NCBI GenBank assembly: GCA_002394025.1
Contig: DGSV01000107.1
Span: 1-20,423, forward strand
Reading direction: 5' to 3'
Length of the DNA stretch: 20,423 nt
Source of the DNA: Bacteroidales bacterium UBA4353
GTDB lineage: Bacteria > Bacteroidota > Bacteroidia > Bacteroidales > Paludibacteraceae
Shown here: piece after piece, positions 6,615-14,995 of the stretch
How the letters are laid out: each line of letters begins with the position of its first letter
Numbering within the stretch: the stretch's first letter is position 1
Translations under genes and position numbers: made by a program
The notes under the pieces: model-generated
The model's database searches: none
What the model was told of the DNA's origin: nothing
What the model saw: only the letters and a program-made list of their open reading frames with translations

Positions 6615-8432
6615 ATGAAAAAAATTATCCTTTCTCTATTTGCGTTATGCGCTATGATAAGTCTCAGTGCTCAACGTATTGACCGCGTAGAACCGCTGTG
6701 TTGGTGGACAGGTATGAAAATGCCATTGACATTGCTCATACAAGGCGATAATCTTGCTGATGCCCAAGTCTCAGTCCTTGAGCCGGGTTTGTCAGTCAAG
6801 GGGCAGCATAACGCCCAGAGTGCTAACTATCTGTTTGTTGATATGAAAGTTGAGAAGCCAGGGCAATATACTATTCAAATCCAGAAAGGTAAGAAGAAAC
6901 TCAAATATAAATATCTCATTCATGAGCGTAATCAGGCTTTGCTCAATCGTAAGAGTTACAACACGTCTGATGTTATATACCTTCTTATGCCGGATCGATT
7001 TGCGAATGGCGATTCGAGCAATGACAATATGCCTCAATGCGTCGAGCAGGCTAACAGAGGCGAGTTCTATGGTCGTCACGGCGGTGACATTGCCGGAATA
7101 ATAAAGCATCTTGACCATATTGCCAACCTTGGTGCTACAGCATTATGGTCCACACCTTTGCTGCTTGACAACGAACCTACGCAGAGTTATCACGGGTACG
7201 CCTGTGCCGATTACTACCACATAGACCCTCGAATGGGAACTAATGAGATGTATCGCAATCTGGCAGATAGCTGTCATGCTAAAGGTTTGAAACTCATCAT
7301 GGATATGGTTCCCAACCACTGCGGAGCTGCTCACTGGTGGATGAAAGACTTGCCCTATCAGGATTGGATACACCAATTCAAAACTTACACTCAGAGCAAC
7401 TGGGAGTTCACGACAGCTATGGACAACAATGCCGCTCCATCGGACCGCGAACTAATGGTGTCAGGTTGGTTCGATACCGCCATGCCCGACATGAACCTTG
7501 ACAATCCCGACCTGTTGCATTATTTCCAACAAATGGCGATATGGTGGATTGAGTATGCCGGTTTAGATGGACTACGTGTTGATACTTATCCTTATAACGA
7601 GAAAGAACCAATCTCGAAGTGGACTAAAGCAATTCGTGACGAATATCCCAACATCAATATAGTAGGTGAGTGTTGGACACGCCCCGCATCGCAGATATGT
7701 TATTGGCAGGCTGACGCTAATAATACTGATGGCTATAACAGCCACCTGCCATCAGTTATGGACTTCCCTACACAAGAAGCTATCGTTCAGGCATTGCAGA
7801 ATGATGGTCAGGGTTGGGGTAATGGTCTGCTGAAAGTTTATGAGTCAGTAGCTAACGACTATATGTATGCAAATACTAATAATCTGCTGATATTTAGCGG
7901 AAATCATGATACAGAGCGCATTGGGGATCTTGTGCTTGACAGCAATCCGGAGCGTATGAAACTCGCGGCGGTGATGATAGCCACGCTCAGGGGCATCCCA
8001 CAACTGACATATGGTGAGGAAATAGGAATGTTGTCAGCTGACAAAACCAAAGGTCATGGTTCACTTCGTCGTGACTTCCCGGGCTTCTTCCCCGGTGATA
8101 AACAGCAACTTGAGCCCGGTCAGCAATCTATGCTGGATTTCTATACAAAACTTTTCAATTGGCGCAAGACAGAACCTATAATCCATAATGGCAAGACAAT
8201 GCACTTCTTGAGCAGAGATAATACATACGCTTATTTCCGCTACACGGATCGCGGAGCTGTTTTCGTGTACCTCAATGCTTCGAATGAGGTGAAAAAAATT
8301 GACTGGAAACACTATAATGACATAGCGAGCAAATATTCGTCAACAGGAACTAATGTTATGACTGGCGAAAAGATTGACATGGCCGCTAATGTGGAAGTTA
8401 AACCACTATCGTTCATGATAGTAAAACTTTGA
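6615..8432 (+). CDS. Secreted GH13 alpha-amylase, cyclomaltodextrinase/neopullulanase type
   Basis: A 605-residue exported glycoside hydrolase family 13 enzyme. A signal peptide (MKKIILSLFALCAMISLSAQ, no lipobox cysteine) suggests a soluble periplasmic protein. Residues about 22-105 look like the beta-sandwich N-terminal domain of cyclomaltodextrinases (VEPLCWWTGMKMP). The barrel follows, with conserved regions I DMVPNH (230-235), II GLRVDT (nucleophile D323), III GECW (acid/base E352) and IV FSGNHD (H431, D432); a C-terminal beta domain closes the protein. The length is close to SusA-like neopullulanases (about 617 residues). It should cut alpha-1,4-glucans or maltodextrins imported to the periplasm. 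Unlike sus loci there are no SusC/SusD or regulator genes nearby; it leads an operon with envelope genes, 40 bases before the next gene. Confidence 0.94.
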   Translation: MKKIILSLFALCAMISLSAQRIDRVEPLCWWTGMKMPLTLLIQGDNLADAQVSVLEPGLSVKGQHNAQSANYLFVDMKVEKPGQYTIQIQKGKKKLKYKYLIHERNQALLNRKSYNTSDVIYLLMPDRFANGDSSNDNMPQCVEQANRGEFYGRHGGDIAGIIKHLDHIANLGATALWSTPLLLDNEPTQSYHGYACADYYHIDPRMGTNEMYRNLADSCHAKGLKLIMDMVPNHCGAAHWWMKDLPYQDWIHQFKTYTQSNWEFTTAMDNNAAPSDRELMVSGWFDTAMPDMNLDNPDLLHYFQQMAIWWIEYAGLDGLRVDTYPYNEKEPISKWTKAIRDEYPNINIVGECWTRPASQICYWQADANNTDGYNSHLPSVMDFPTQEAIVQALQNDGQGWGNGLLKVYESVANDYMYANTNNLLIFSGNHDTERIGDLVLDSNPERMKLAAVMIATLRGIPQLTYGEEIGMLSADKTKGHGSLRRDFPGFFPGDKQQLEPGQQSMLDFYTKLFNWRKTEPIIHNGKTMHFLSRDNTYAYFRYTDRGAVFVYLNASNEVKKIDWKHYNDIASKYSSTGTNVMTGEKIDMAANVEVKPLSFMIVKL

Positions 8433-8472
8433 CAACACTCAACAATAATAACTCATAAAAAATTTCACCGCT

Positions 8473-9525
8473 ATGCGTAAAATTTTCAGTATTATTCTAA
8501 TCCTCTGCGCAATATTTGCCAATGCCCAGAAGAAAGACTATTCGGTGGTCGCGATAGGTTTTTACAATCTTGAGAACCTGTTCGATACCATAAATGACCC
8601 TAATAAAAATGATGAGGAATACTTACCTGATGGCGGCATGCACTGGTCTCCTCTGAAATATAAACATAAATTGCATAATATGTCTTATGCGTTGTCACTT
8701 CTGGGCACAGACGTAACACCAAGAGGTTGTGCCGTTATAGGTGTTGCCGAGGTTGAGAATATCGGTTGCCTTGAGGATTTGTGCCGCGAACCGGAGATGG
8801 CGGAGCGTAACTATAAGCCTATTTTGCTTGAGGGGCCTGACCGTCGAGGTGTTGATGTCGGTTTGCTTTATAATCCTGATTATTTCACCCCTACGCGTAC
8901 ACAAGGCTACATGCTTCGCATGAAGGATGGCGTGTATGACGCTCAAGGCGATACTGTTCACACACGTTTTGAATTGCTGGTGAGTGGTTATTTACAAGGT
9001 GAGAAGGTACACATCATCGTCAATCACTGGCCTAGTAGATGGGGTGGGGAAGAATATAGCCGACCGCGTCGTGTGGCAGCAGCGACACTTCTGATGACTA
9101 TTACCGACTCATTGTATCAGCACGACCCAAAAGCGAAAATAATCATCATGGGTGACATGAATGATGACCCTGATAACGTATCGTGCGCCGAAGTAATAAA
9201 TGCTAAACTGAAGGCTACAACTGTAGGAGCAAAGGGCTTCTACAACACAATGTGGCCTATATTCAAAAAAGGTATCGGAACGCTTATGTATCAGGGCAAC
9301 TGGAATCTCTTTGACCAGATAATAATTTCGGAACCACTGCTTAATGCTCCCCGCAGTGAGTGGAGCTATTGGAAGGCTGAGGTTTTCAATAAAGACTTTT
9401 TGGTTCAAAAAGAAGGTATAGGCAAAGGTGGTCCGTTGCGTACACATGGCAATGGTGGCGTATGGCTCAACGGATATGCCGACCACTTCCCAACATTGAT
9501 ATATTTGCTGCGCGAAAAGAAATAA
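8473..9525 (+). CDS. Secreted endonuclease/exonuclease/phosphatase-fold protein
   Basis: A 350-residue protein with a signal peptide (MRKIFSIILILCAIFANA, then Q19). The EEP fold motifs are present: FYNLENLFDT (N32, E34), GVAEVEN (E93), IIVNHWPSRWGG (N184, H185), IIMGDMNDDP (D228, N230) and the closing ADHFPTLIYL (D337, H338). All key metal and catalytic positions seem intact, so it should be an active metal-dependent phosphodiesterase or nuclease in the periplasm or outside the cell. Targets in this superfamily range from DNA and RNA to phosphoinositides and cannot be chosen here. It sits 40 bases after the amylase and 14 before the DUF4290 gene, apparently in one operon. Confidence 0.9.
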   Translation: MRKIFSIILILCAIFANAQKKDYSVVAIGFYNLENLFDTINDPNKNDEEYLPDGGMHWSPLKYKHKLHNMSYALSLLGTDVTPRGCAVIGVAEVENIGCLEDLCREPEMAERNYKPILLEGPDRRGVDVGLLYNPDYFTPTRTQGYMLRMKDGVYDAQGDTVHTRFELLVSGYLQGEKVHIIVNHWPSRWGGEEYSRPRRVAAATLLMTITDSLYQHDPKAKIIIMGDMNDDPDNVSCAEVINAKLKATTVGAKGFYNTMWPIFKKGIGTLMYQGNWNLFDQIIISEPLLNAPRSEWSYWKAEVFNKDFLVQKEGIGKGGPLRTHGNGGVWLNGYADHFPTLIYLLREKK

Positions 9526-9539
9526 AATTAGTTCATAGG

Positions 9540-10160
9540 ATGGAATATAAAAGTCAACAAGGAACGCTTCGCATGCCTGAATATGGCAGGTATATGCAGG
9601 ACTTGGTAGAATATGCCTGCCAATTGCCAACTCGCGAACAACGTACGCGATGCGCGAAAAATATCGTTAAGGCAATGCTCGTAATCAGTGGTCAGCGCGA
9701 TAGCGAAGACTTGCGGCGTAAATTATGGGATCACATAGCGTTATTGTCGGATTTCAAACTTGACATCGACTACCCTTATGGTGAACCCAAGAAGGAGACA
9801 CTAGTTGGTACTCCGGCTCCGCTTCCCTATTCGTCACAGCGTTTGCAAAGTCGCTATTATGGTCGTGTTGTTCAGGATATGATAGAAATCTGCCGTTCTA
9901 TGGCTCCAGGAAGTGTTGAGTTTGAACAAGCCTCGTTGGCTGTTGCTGTGCAGATGAAGAAAAATTATCTGCAATGGAATATTGAGCAGGTTGATGATGA
10001 AAAGATTGCCGATGACATAGCTCGGTTGAGTGGTGGCAAAATTCAGCTTATGCCGGGTCAGATAGCCAAAGCTTCGGAGTGGCTCGGCAAGCAGGTAAAA
10101 TATATACATCCCGTGCAGACCGAGAAGAAAATCAAGAAAAAGAAAAAACATAGCGCTTGA
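9540..10160 (+). CDS. DUF4290 family protein
   Basis: A 206-residue, mostly helical cytoplasmic protein that I recognise as the DUF4290 family of Bacteroidota, found next to murA. It contains LRMPEYGRYMQDLVEYAC near the start, DFKLDIDYPYGEP in the middle, and ends in a strongly basic tail (KKIKKKKKHSA), which could bind nucleic acid or membrane. The frame is open upstream to an ATG at 9462, but that start lies inside the preceding gene and adds 26 unrelated residues, so ATG 9540 is chosen. It is 14 bases downstream of the EEP gene and 4 bases upstream of murA. The function is unknown; tight linkage to murA suggests a part in envelope synthesis or its control. Confidence 0.88.
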   Translation: MEYKSQQGTLRMPEYGRYMQDLVEYACQLPTREQRTRCAKNIVKAMLVISGQRDSEDLRRKLWDHIALLSDFKLDIDYPYGEPKKETLVGTPAPLPYSSQRLQSRYYGRVVQDMIEICRSMAPGSVEFEQASLAVAVQMKKNYLQWNIEQVDDEKIADDIARLSGGKIQLMPGQIAKASEWLGKQVKYIHPVQTEKKIKKKKKHSA

Positions 10161-10164
10161 TATT

Positions 10165-11469
10165 ATGGCACGTTTTAGCATTGAGGGCGGTCGCAAACTC
10201 TGCGGCAGCATAATTCCGCAGGGCGCCAAAAATGAGGCTTTGCAGGTCATTTGCGCCACACTACTTACAGACCAGCGGGTAGTGATAGACAATATCCCTG
10301 ATATTGCTGATGTAAACAATCTGATTCGACTACTAGTTGACCTTGGTGTGCGAGTAGAGCGGCGCGGGGCTCATACTTATTCTTTCAAAGCAGATGATGT
10401 TCATCTCGATATACTTGAAAGCCGTGACTTCTACAAGCGTGCGGCATCACTCCGAGGGTCCGTGATGATAGTAGGTCCGTTATTAGCACGCTTTCACAAA
10501 GCCATATTACCAAAACCAGGTGGCGATAAGATAGGCCGTCGCAGGCTTGACACGCATCTGATAGGAATTCAGAAGCTCGGTGCTGAATTTGATTATGACC
10601 CGGACCTGAAGGCTTATCGAATTACCACGCAAGAACTAAAGGGCTGTTATATGTTGCTTGATGAGGCATCGGTAACAGGTACCGCAAATATTGTGATGGC
10701 ATCAGTATTGGCGCATGGAACCACGACAATCTATAACGCCGCCTGCGAGCCTTACGTTCAGCAGCTTTGCCGTATGTTGGTGAATATGGGAGCCAATATA
10801 GAAGGCATAGGCTCTAATTTGCTGACAATCCATGGTGTAGAAAAACTCGGCGGATGTCAGCACCGCTTATTGCCAGATATGATAGAGGTTGGTAGTTTCA
10901 TAGGGATGGCAGCGATGACGGGTTCGGAAATAACAATTAAAGATGTCGCTTATGATGAATTAGGAATTATTCCTGACGCATTCCGCAGGTTGGGTATAAC
11001 AATAGAGCGTAGTGGCGATGACATCTTGGTGCCGGCGCACGAGGGTTATACCATAGATACTTATCTTGACGGGGGAATCATGACCATCAGCGATGCACCT
11101 TGGCCAGGTTTAACACCTGACTTATTGAGTGTGATGCTCGTTGTTGCTACAAAAGCTACCGGCAGTGTGCTCATACATCAAAAGATGTTTGAGAGCCGTC
11201 TATTCTTCGTCGATAAATTAATAGATATGGGTGCTCAGATAATTCTTTGTGATCCGCACCGCGCCACAGTTATAGGTCTTTCGGACAAATTCAAATTGCG
11301 CCATGCCGAGATGTCATCGCCTGATATACGAGCCGGCATAGCATTGTTGATAGCCGCTATGAGTGCCAAAGGAACGAGTATCATACATAACATAGACCAA
11401 ATTGATAGAGGATACGAGAAAATAGACACACGGCTCAATGCTTTGGGGGCGAAAATACAACGATTATAA
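10165..11469 (+). CDS. murA: UDP-N-acetylglucosamine 1-carboxyvinyltransferase
   Basis: A 434-residue MurA, the enzyme that transfers enolpyruvate from PEP to UDP-GlcNAc, the first committed step of peptidoglycan synthesis, in the cytoplasm. The EPT-fold signatures are clear: GAKNEALQ with K22 and N23, NIPDIADVNNL, RASLRGSVMIVGPLLAR-type central segment, PWPGLTPDLLS and SSPDIRAGIALLIAA. The active-site loop reads PKPGGDKIGRRRLDTH: the cysteine that fosfomycin alkylates in E. coli (C115, in PGGCTIG) is an aspartate here, D121. This substitution is known from Mycobacterium and Chlamydia MurA and makes the enzyme insensitive to fosfomycin while still active. The gene follows DUF4290 by 4 bases and its stop abuts the next start with no gap. 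Confidence 0.96.
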   Translation: MARFSIEGGRKLCGSIIPQGAKNEALQVICATLLTDQRVVIDNIPDIADVNNLIRLLVDLGVRVERRGAHTYSFKADDVHLDILESRDFYKRAASLRGSVMIVGPLLARFHKAILPKPGGDKIGRRRLDTHLIGIQKLGAEFDYDPDLKAYRITTQELKGCYMLLDEASVTGTANIVMASVLAHGTTTIYNAACEPYVQQLCRMLVNMGANIEGIGSNLLTIHGVEKLGGCQHRLLPDMIEVGSFIGMAAMTGSEITIKDVAYDELGIIPDAFRRLGITIERSGDDILVPAHEGYTIDTYLDGGIMTISDAPWPGLTPDLLSVMLVVATKATGSVLIHQKMFESRLFFVDKLIDMGAQIILCDPHRATVIGLSDKFKLRHAEMSSPDIRAGIALLIAAMSAKGTSIIHNIDQIDRGYEKIDTRLNALGAKIQRL

Positions 11470-12426
11470 ATGTTTTACGACAAATACGATACATGGTTTG
11501 ACGAGGTAAGGCAACTTATCAGTCAACATTTGAAGAGTGACATACTCCCTGTGCGTAAGCTTGTTGATTACCAGCAGCTATCAAGGGGTAAAATGGTGCG
11601 CCCATTGCTCGTATTTCTATCATCGGAACTTGTAGGAAATAATTCACCAGACACACTGTCAGCGGCAGCAGCGATGGAAGTAATACATACTGCGACATTG
11701 CTTCATGATGATGTTGTTGACAAAGCTGAAAAACGTCATAACAGACCTACCGTCAACAACGTATGGGATAATAAGTCTGCGGTACTGTTAGGTGACTACT
11801 ATCTTTCGCAGGGTCTTCGTTTGTTGCTCAATACGGGCAAGATTGCTTATGTGGAAGCTGTTATGCGTTGCGCTTCAGAACTCGCGCAAGGTGAATTATT
11901 GCAGCATATCAATGTTTTCAATACATATGTTGATACATACCTTAAAATCATAGAATTCAAAACAGCATCGCTATTTCGCGCTTGCGCATATTGCGGAGCA
12001 ATATCAGGAGGTGGAAATGATACTGATGTGGATAATATGTCAAAGTTCGGAATTCTGTTAGGCATGATATTTCAACTTAAAGATGATGTATTAGACTATT
12101 CGCCGCAGTACGCTGATAAAATAGGTAAACCTGTGCTGAATGACATCGTTGAAGGCAAAATAACATTACCACTATTATCTGCCTTTGCGCAGGCGGATGC
12201 CAGCGAATGCAGGGTCGTTATGCAACTTATTAAGAATGCTCCACAAGAAGTTGACAAGGTGCTGGCTTTTGTGAAAGAATACAACGGAGTAGAGTGCGCC
12301 AACAAGGTTATGAAGAATTATGCCAATCAAGCCAGAGGGCTATTGAAGGAATATGAAACAAAAAACTCAAGAGCCTATAATGATTGTATGGAACTTCTCG
12401 ACTTTTTGCTTACTCGGGAATTTTAG
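11470..12426 (+). CDS. Long-chain all-trans polyprenyl diphosphate synthase
   Basis: A 318-residue polyprenyl synthetase of the class I prenyltransferase fold. The first aspartate-rich motif is DDVVD (80-84, in LLHDDVVDKAEKRHNRPTVNN) and the second is DDVLD (205-209, in QLKDDVLDY). Residues four and five before the first motif are small (T76, A75) rather than aromatic, which in this family permits long products. It adds isopentenyl units to an allylic diphosphate, most likely for the menaquinone side chain; the exact chain length is not readable. It starts directly at the murA stop (TAA then ATG), so translation is coupled, and it is the last gene before a strong hairpin. Confidence 0.93.
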   Translation: MFYDKYDTWFDEVRQLISQHLKSDILPVRKLVDYQQLSRGKMVRPLLVFLSSELVGNNSPDTLSAAAAMEVIHTATLLHDDVVDKAEKRHNRPTVNNVWDNKSAVLLGDYYLSQGLRLLLNTGKIAYVEAVMRCASELAQGELLQHINVFNTYVDTYLKIIEFKTASLFRACAYCGAISGGGNDTDVDNMSKFGILLGMIFQLKDDVLDYSPQYADKIGKPVLNDIVEGKITLPLLSAFAQADASECRVVMQLIKNAPQEVDKVLAFVKEYNGVECANKVMKNYANQARGLLKEYETKNSRAYNDCMELLDFLLTREF

Positions 12427-12450
12427 CATTGTGTGATATGTAATACCAAC

Positions 12451-12491
12451 AAACGACTCCCACTGACTATTATTGTCAGCGGGAGTCGTTT
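12451..12491. terminator. Strong bidirectional hairpin terminator
   Basis: A 17-bp stem with one A-C mismatch (12451-12467 with 12475-12491, core AAACGACTCCC) around a 7-base loop. It is AT-bounded on both sides (AAA before, TTT after) and sits between the convergent polyprenyl synthase and uxaA genes, so it can serve both. Confidence 0.88.
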
Positions 12492-12512
12492 CGTATCACC
12501 ATATACAAGGTT

Positions 12513-14003
12513 TTATAACGTTACTCCTGTTTTGAAAATAGCAATTTCGTGATAACCATTTTTCTCGTTATTAGTCATTTCCCCGCTTGCTACGCGAATA
12601 ACGTAGTCGGTGAAGCGCTCCAAGGTCTTGTCCATTGGTTCGTCTTCGACGATTACGCCGGCATTGAAGTCTATCCATTGCGGTTTGCGTTTCGCGAGTC
12701 CCGAGTTGGTGGACACCTTCATCGTAGGCACGTAAGTGCCGAACGGCGTGCCGCGACCTGTTGTGAAGAGCACGATGTGGCAGCCTGCCGAAGCCAATGC
12801 CGTTGACGCCACAAGGTCATTACCCGGGGCAGACAGCAGATTAAGTCCTTTCACTTGCAGGCGCTCACCATAGGGCAGCACGCCGCGAACGATGCTCTTG
12901 CCGCACTTCTGCGTGCAACCCAACGCTTTGTCCTCCAATGTGGAGATACCGCCAGCCTTGTTGCCAGGAGACGGGTTCTCGCCAACAGGCTCGCCATGAC
13001 TCAAGAAGTATTCCTTGAAATCATTGATGAGGGATACCGTCTGGTCAAACAAACCGCGGTCAGCGCAGCGGTTCATCAGTATCGTTTCTGCGCCGAACAT
13101 CTCAGGCACTTCCGTAAGCACCGTGGTTCCGCCTTGAGCCACAAGGTAGTCGCTGAACATGCCTAATAGTGGGTTGGCAGTGATGCCGGAAAAACCATCC
13201 GAACCTCCGCATTTCAAACCCACGCGCAGTTCGCTGAGCGGTATGTCCTCGCGATGGTCTTGACGAGCTAGTTGATAGAGTTCCCGCAAAATTTTCATGC
13301 CATATTCAACTTCATCGCCCTCAACCTTTTGCGATACCATGAATTTAACGCGATCCTTGCGATATTCGCCGCAATATTGTTCAAAAATATCAGGTTGGTT
13401 GTTCTCACATCCCAAGCCAACAACAAGTATTGCTCCGGCATTAGGATGATGAACCATGTCCCTCAAAATTTTCTTGGTGTTCTCATGGTCGTCGCCCAAT
13501 TGACTGCAACCATAGTTGTGAGGGAAAGCAAAAATGCCGTCGATGCCCTCGCACCTTGTTTCTTCACTCAGCCTGTCCGCCAGCTGCTGCACTATGCCGT
13601 TAACGCAGCCTACTGTGGGTATAATCCACACCTCATTGCGTATGCCTACTTGACCGTCACTGCGGCGGTAGCCACGGAAAGTGCGATGTTCATCAGCGAT
13701 TTCAAGGCGCACATCAACCGGATGGTATTCATAACTCAACAAACCAGCGAGGTTTGTGCGTATGTTATTCTCGTTGACCCACTCGCCCTGCTTGATAGCA
13801 CGGCGGGCATGGCCAATAGGATAGCCATACTTAACGACATTTTCTCCTTCAGCAAAATTCTTAAGGGCCACCTTATGCCCTGCCGGAACATCTTCAAGAA
13901 CAGTAACAGACACGCCATCAACATTCAAAGTTAGACCCTTGTGAAGGTCTTGGATAGCAACTACGACATTGTCGTCAGGATTGATTTTAAGGAATTGAAT
14001 CAT
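12513..14003 (-). CDS. uxaA: Altronate dehydratase
   Basis: A 496-residue UxaA-type enzyme that dehydrates D-altronate to 2-keto-3-deoxygluconate, the last hexonate step in galacturonate breakdown. The N-terminal SAF-like domain (about residues 1-95) is followed by the catalytic part with GYRRSDGQVGIRNEVWIIPT (111-130), PHNYGCSQLGDDHENT (161-176), GLGCENNQPD (196-205) and GLKCGGSDGFSGITANPL; the conserved cysteines and acidic residues fit the metal-dependent UxaA family, and both domains are in one chain. Its partner uxaB lies about 3.2 kb away on the same strand; no uxaC, kdgK or kdgA is in the window. A consensus promoter lies at 14103-14133, leaving a leader of about 95 bases filled with short repeats. 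Confidence 0.94.
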   Translation of the reverse strand: MIQFLKINPDDNVVVAIQDLHKGLTLNVDGVSVTVLEDVPAGHKVALKNFAEGENVVKYGYPIGHARRAIKQGEWVNENNIRTNLAGLLSYEYHPVDVRLEIADEHRTFRGYRRSDGQVGIRNEVWIIPTVGCVNGIVQQLADRLSEETRCEGIDGIFAFPHNYGCSQLGDDHENTKKILRDMVHHPNAGAILVVGLGCENNQPDIFEQYCGEYRKDRVKFMVSQKVEGDEVEYGMKILRELYQLARQDHREDIPLSELRVGLKCGGSDGFSGITANPLLGMFSDYLVAQGGTTVLTEVPEMFGAETILMNRCADRGLFDQTVSLINDFKEYFLSHGEPVGENPSPGNKAGGISTLEDKALGCTQKCGKSIVRGVLPYGERLQVKGLNLLSAPGNDLVASTALASAGCHIVLFTTGRGTPFGTYVPTMKVSTNSGLAKRKPQWIDFNAGVIVEDEPMDKTLERFTDYVIRVASGEMTNNEKNGYHEIAIFKTGVTL

Positions 14004-14008
14004 AATAT

Positions 14009-14092
14009 AGTCGAAAGATTATTAGTCGAAAGTCGAAAGAAGGATTACCTTTTAGTCGAAAGAAGGATTACCTTTTAGTCGAAAGTCGAAAG
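14009..14092. repeat. AGTCGAAAG repeat cluster in the uxaA leader
   Basis: AGTCGAAAG occurs six times, starting at 14009, 14024, 14031, 14054, 14077 and 14084. The 7-base offsets give local heptamer tandems, and a 23-base unit (14031-14053) is repeated exactly at 14054-14076. The cluster lies downstream of the predicted uxaA promoter, so it should be transcribed as CTTTCGACT repeats in the 5' leader. Confidence 0.9.
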
Positions 14093-14102
14093 ATTGACTT
14101 CA

Positions 14103-14133
14103 CAAAAGTAGTGTTTTTTTGCTATATGACAAA
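14103..14133 (-). promoter_or_regulatory. Bacteroides-type promoter for uxaA
   Basis: On the reverse strand TTTG (14133-14130), a 19-base spacer and TACTTTTG (14110-14103) match the consensus exactly. The predicted transcript start is near 14099. Confidence 0.7.
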
Positions 14134-14150
14134 ATTATTATAGCAATAAT

Positions 14151-14181
14151 TTCGTCAAACGGAATAATTTTCATACCTTTA
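14151..14181 (+). promoter_or_regulatory. Weak promoter for the unknown secreted protein gene
   Basis: TTCG (14151-14154), a 19-base spacer and TACCTTTA (14174-14181) resemble the Bacteroides consensus with one deviation in each element. Its position, about 30 bases before the start codon at 14212, supports that start. Confidence 0.45.
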
Positions 14182-14211
14182 CCGCGTGATAAATCAACAA
14201 ATATTTATGCT

Positions 14212-14907
14212 ATGAAAAAATTTGCATCAATCATTGTATCCCTGCTTGTTGCTGGTGTACTTTTTGCCGATGACACAGACATGACTTTGACATCTGGCAG
14301 CCTCGCTTTCCTAAACGAAGCCGGTGAGTATGCTTACCTTGAAATCGACTGGTCGAAAGCGCAAGTTGTTGAATTTGATAGGAGAATGAACGTTGACAAG
14401 AACTTCGGCAGCATAGCGCAGTACAACCAAAAACAGGGCAGTGACTGGGTTAAGGACTGGCCAGAGGTTCAGCGCCGAGCGACCGAAGGCGTAATGATGC
14501 GCAAAAACGGCAGTTATTGTTTCAACAAGAAAAACAAAGGCGGTCTGCAAATGTGCTCAGGCCCACTGACATGGAAGTTCTACACCACGACCAAAGACAC
14601 CGACGAGAAGGAGTCGTACGAGAAACACTACATGATGGTTGACCCCAAGCAAGCCAAGTACAAATTTGTCGTTACCGTCAACAAAATCGACATGGGCAAT
14701 GGCGTGGCAGCAGGTTTCGGCATGAGCATGCAGTCAGGCGGAGCCATAATGACAGGCACCATGAAAGCCGTTGAAATCAAGACCGGCAAAACAGTTGCCA
14801 CGTTTGACATCAAGTCATGCAAGGGTGTAGGCAACTATGCTCAATACATCCGTCTGCAACTGCTCTTCAGCGAACTCTTCGCCTACGGACTTCTGGGATT
14901 GAAATAA
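14212..14907 (+). CDS. Unknown exported protein
   Basis: A 231-residue protein beginning with a signal peptide (MKKFASIIVSLLVAGVLFA, no lipobox cysteine), so probably periplasmic. The first half has a tryptophan- and charge-rich stretch (SDWVKDWPEVQRRATEG); the second half has YKFVVTVNKIDMGNG followed by a glycine- and methionine-rich run (GFGMSMQSGGAIMTG) and a strand pattern ending in GKTVATFDIKSCKGVG. The layout resembles uncharacterised exported proteins of Bacteroidales, but I cannot name a domain. The frame opens upstream at 14119, before the promoter-like sequence, so ATG 14212 is chosen. It is a single-gene unit, followed by a tandem repeat array and a strong terminator, and lies between two repeat clusters. 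Confidence 0.8.
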   Translation: MKKFASIIVSLLVAGVLFADDTDMTLTSGSLAFLNEAGEYAYLEIDWSKAQVVEFDRRMNVDKNFGSIAQYNQKQGSDWVKDWPEVQRRATEGVMMRKNGSYCFNKKNKGGLQMCSGPLTWKFYTTTKDTDEKESYEKHYMMVDPKQAKYKFVVTVNKIDMGNGVAAGFGMSMQSGGAIMTGTMKAVEIKTGKTVATFDIKSCKGVGNYAQYIRLQLLFSELFAYGLLGLK

Positions 14908-14913
14908 AGACAA

Positions 14914-14986
14914 GGACTAAGTTACAAGGAACAAAGACTAAGGACTAAGACAAGGACTAAGATACGACTAAGGACTAAGGACTAAG
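14914..14986. repeat. GGACTAAG tandem repeat array after the exported-protein gene
   Basis: GGACTAAG or a one-base variant starts at 14914, 14935, 14942, 14954, 14965, 14972 and 14979. Neighbouring copies 7 bases apart form heptamer tandems; others are split by short spacers such as ACAA or TACA. The array fills the gap between the gene and its terminator. Confidence 0.9.
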
Positions 14987-14995
14987 AACAAGAAT

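Noticed and set aside
6615..8432. Part of a starch utilisation (Sus) locus
   Set aside because: No SusC/SusD pair, surface lipoproteins or SusR-type regulator are in the surrounding sequence.
9462..9539. 26-codon extension of the DUF4290 frame
   Set aside because: It lies inside the preceding gene; the family-like sequence begins at ATG 9540.
13272..13934. 220-codon plus-strand frame opposite uxaA
   Set aside because: Long but fully antisense to a well-supported enzyme; no motif, promoter or domain supports it.
14009..14986. Repeat clusters as a CRISPR array
   Set aside because: Units are only 7-23 bases with no regular unique spacers, and no cas genes are present.
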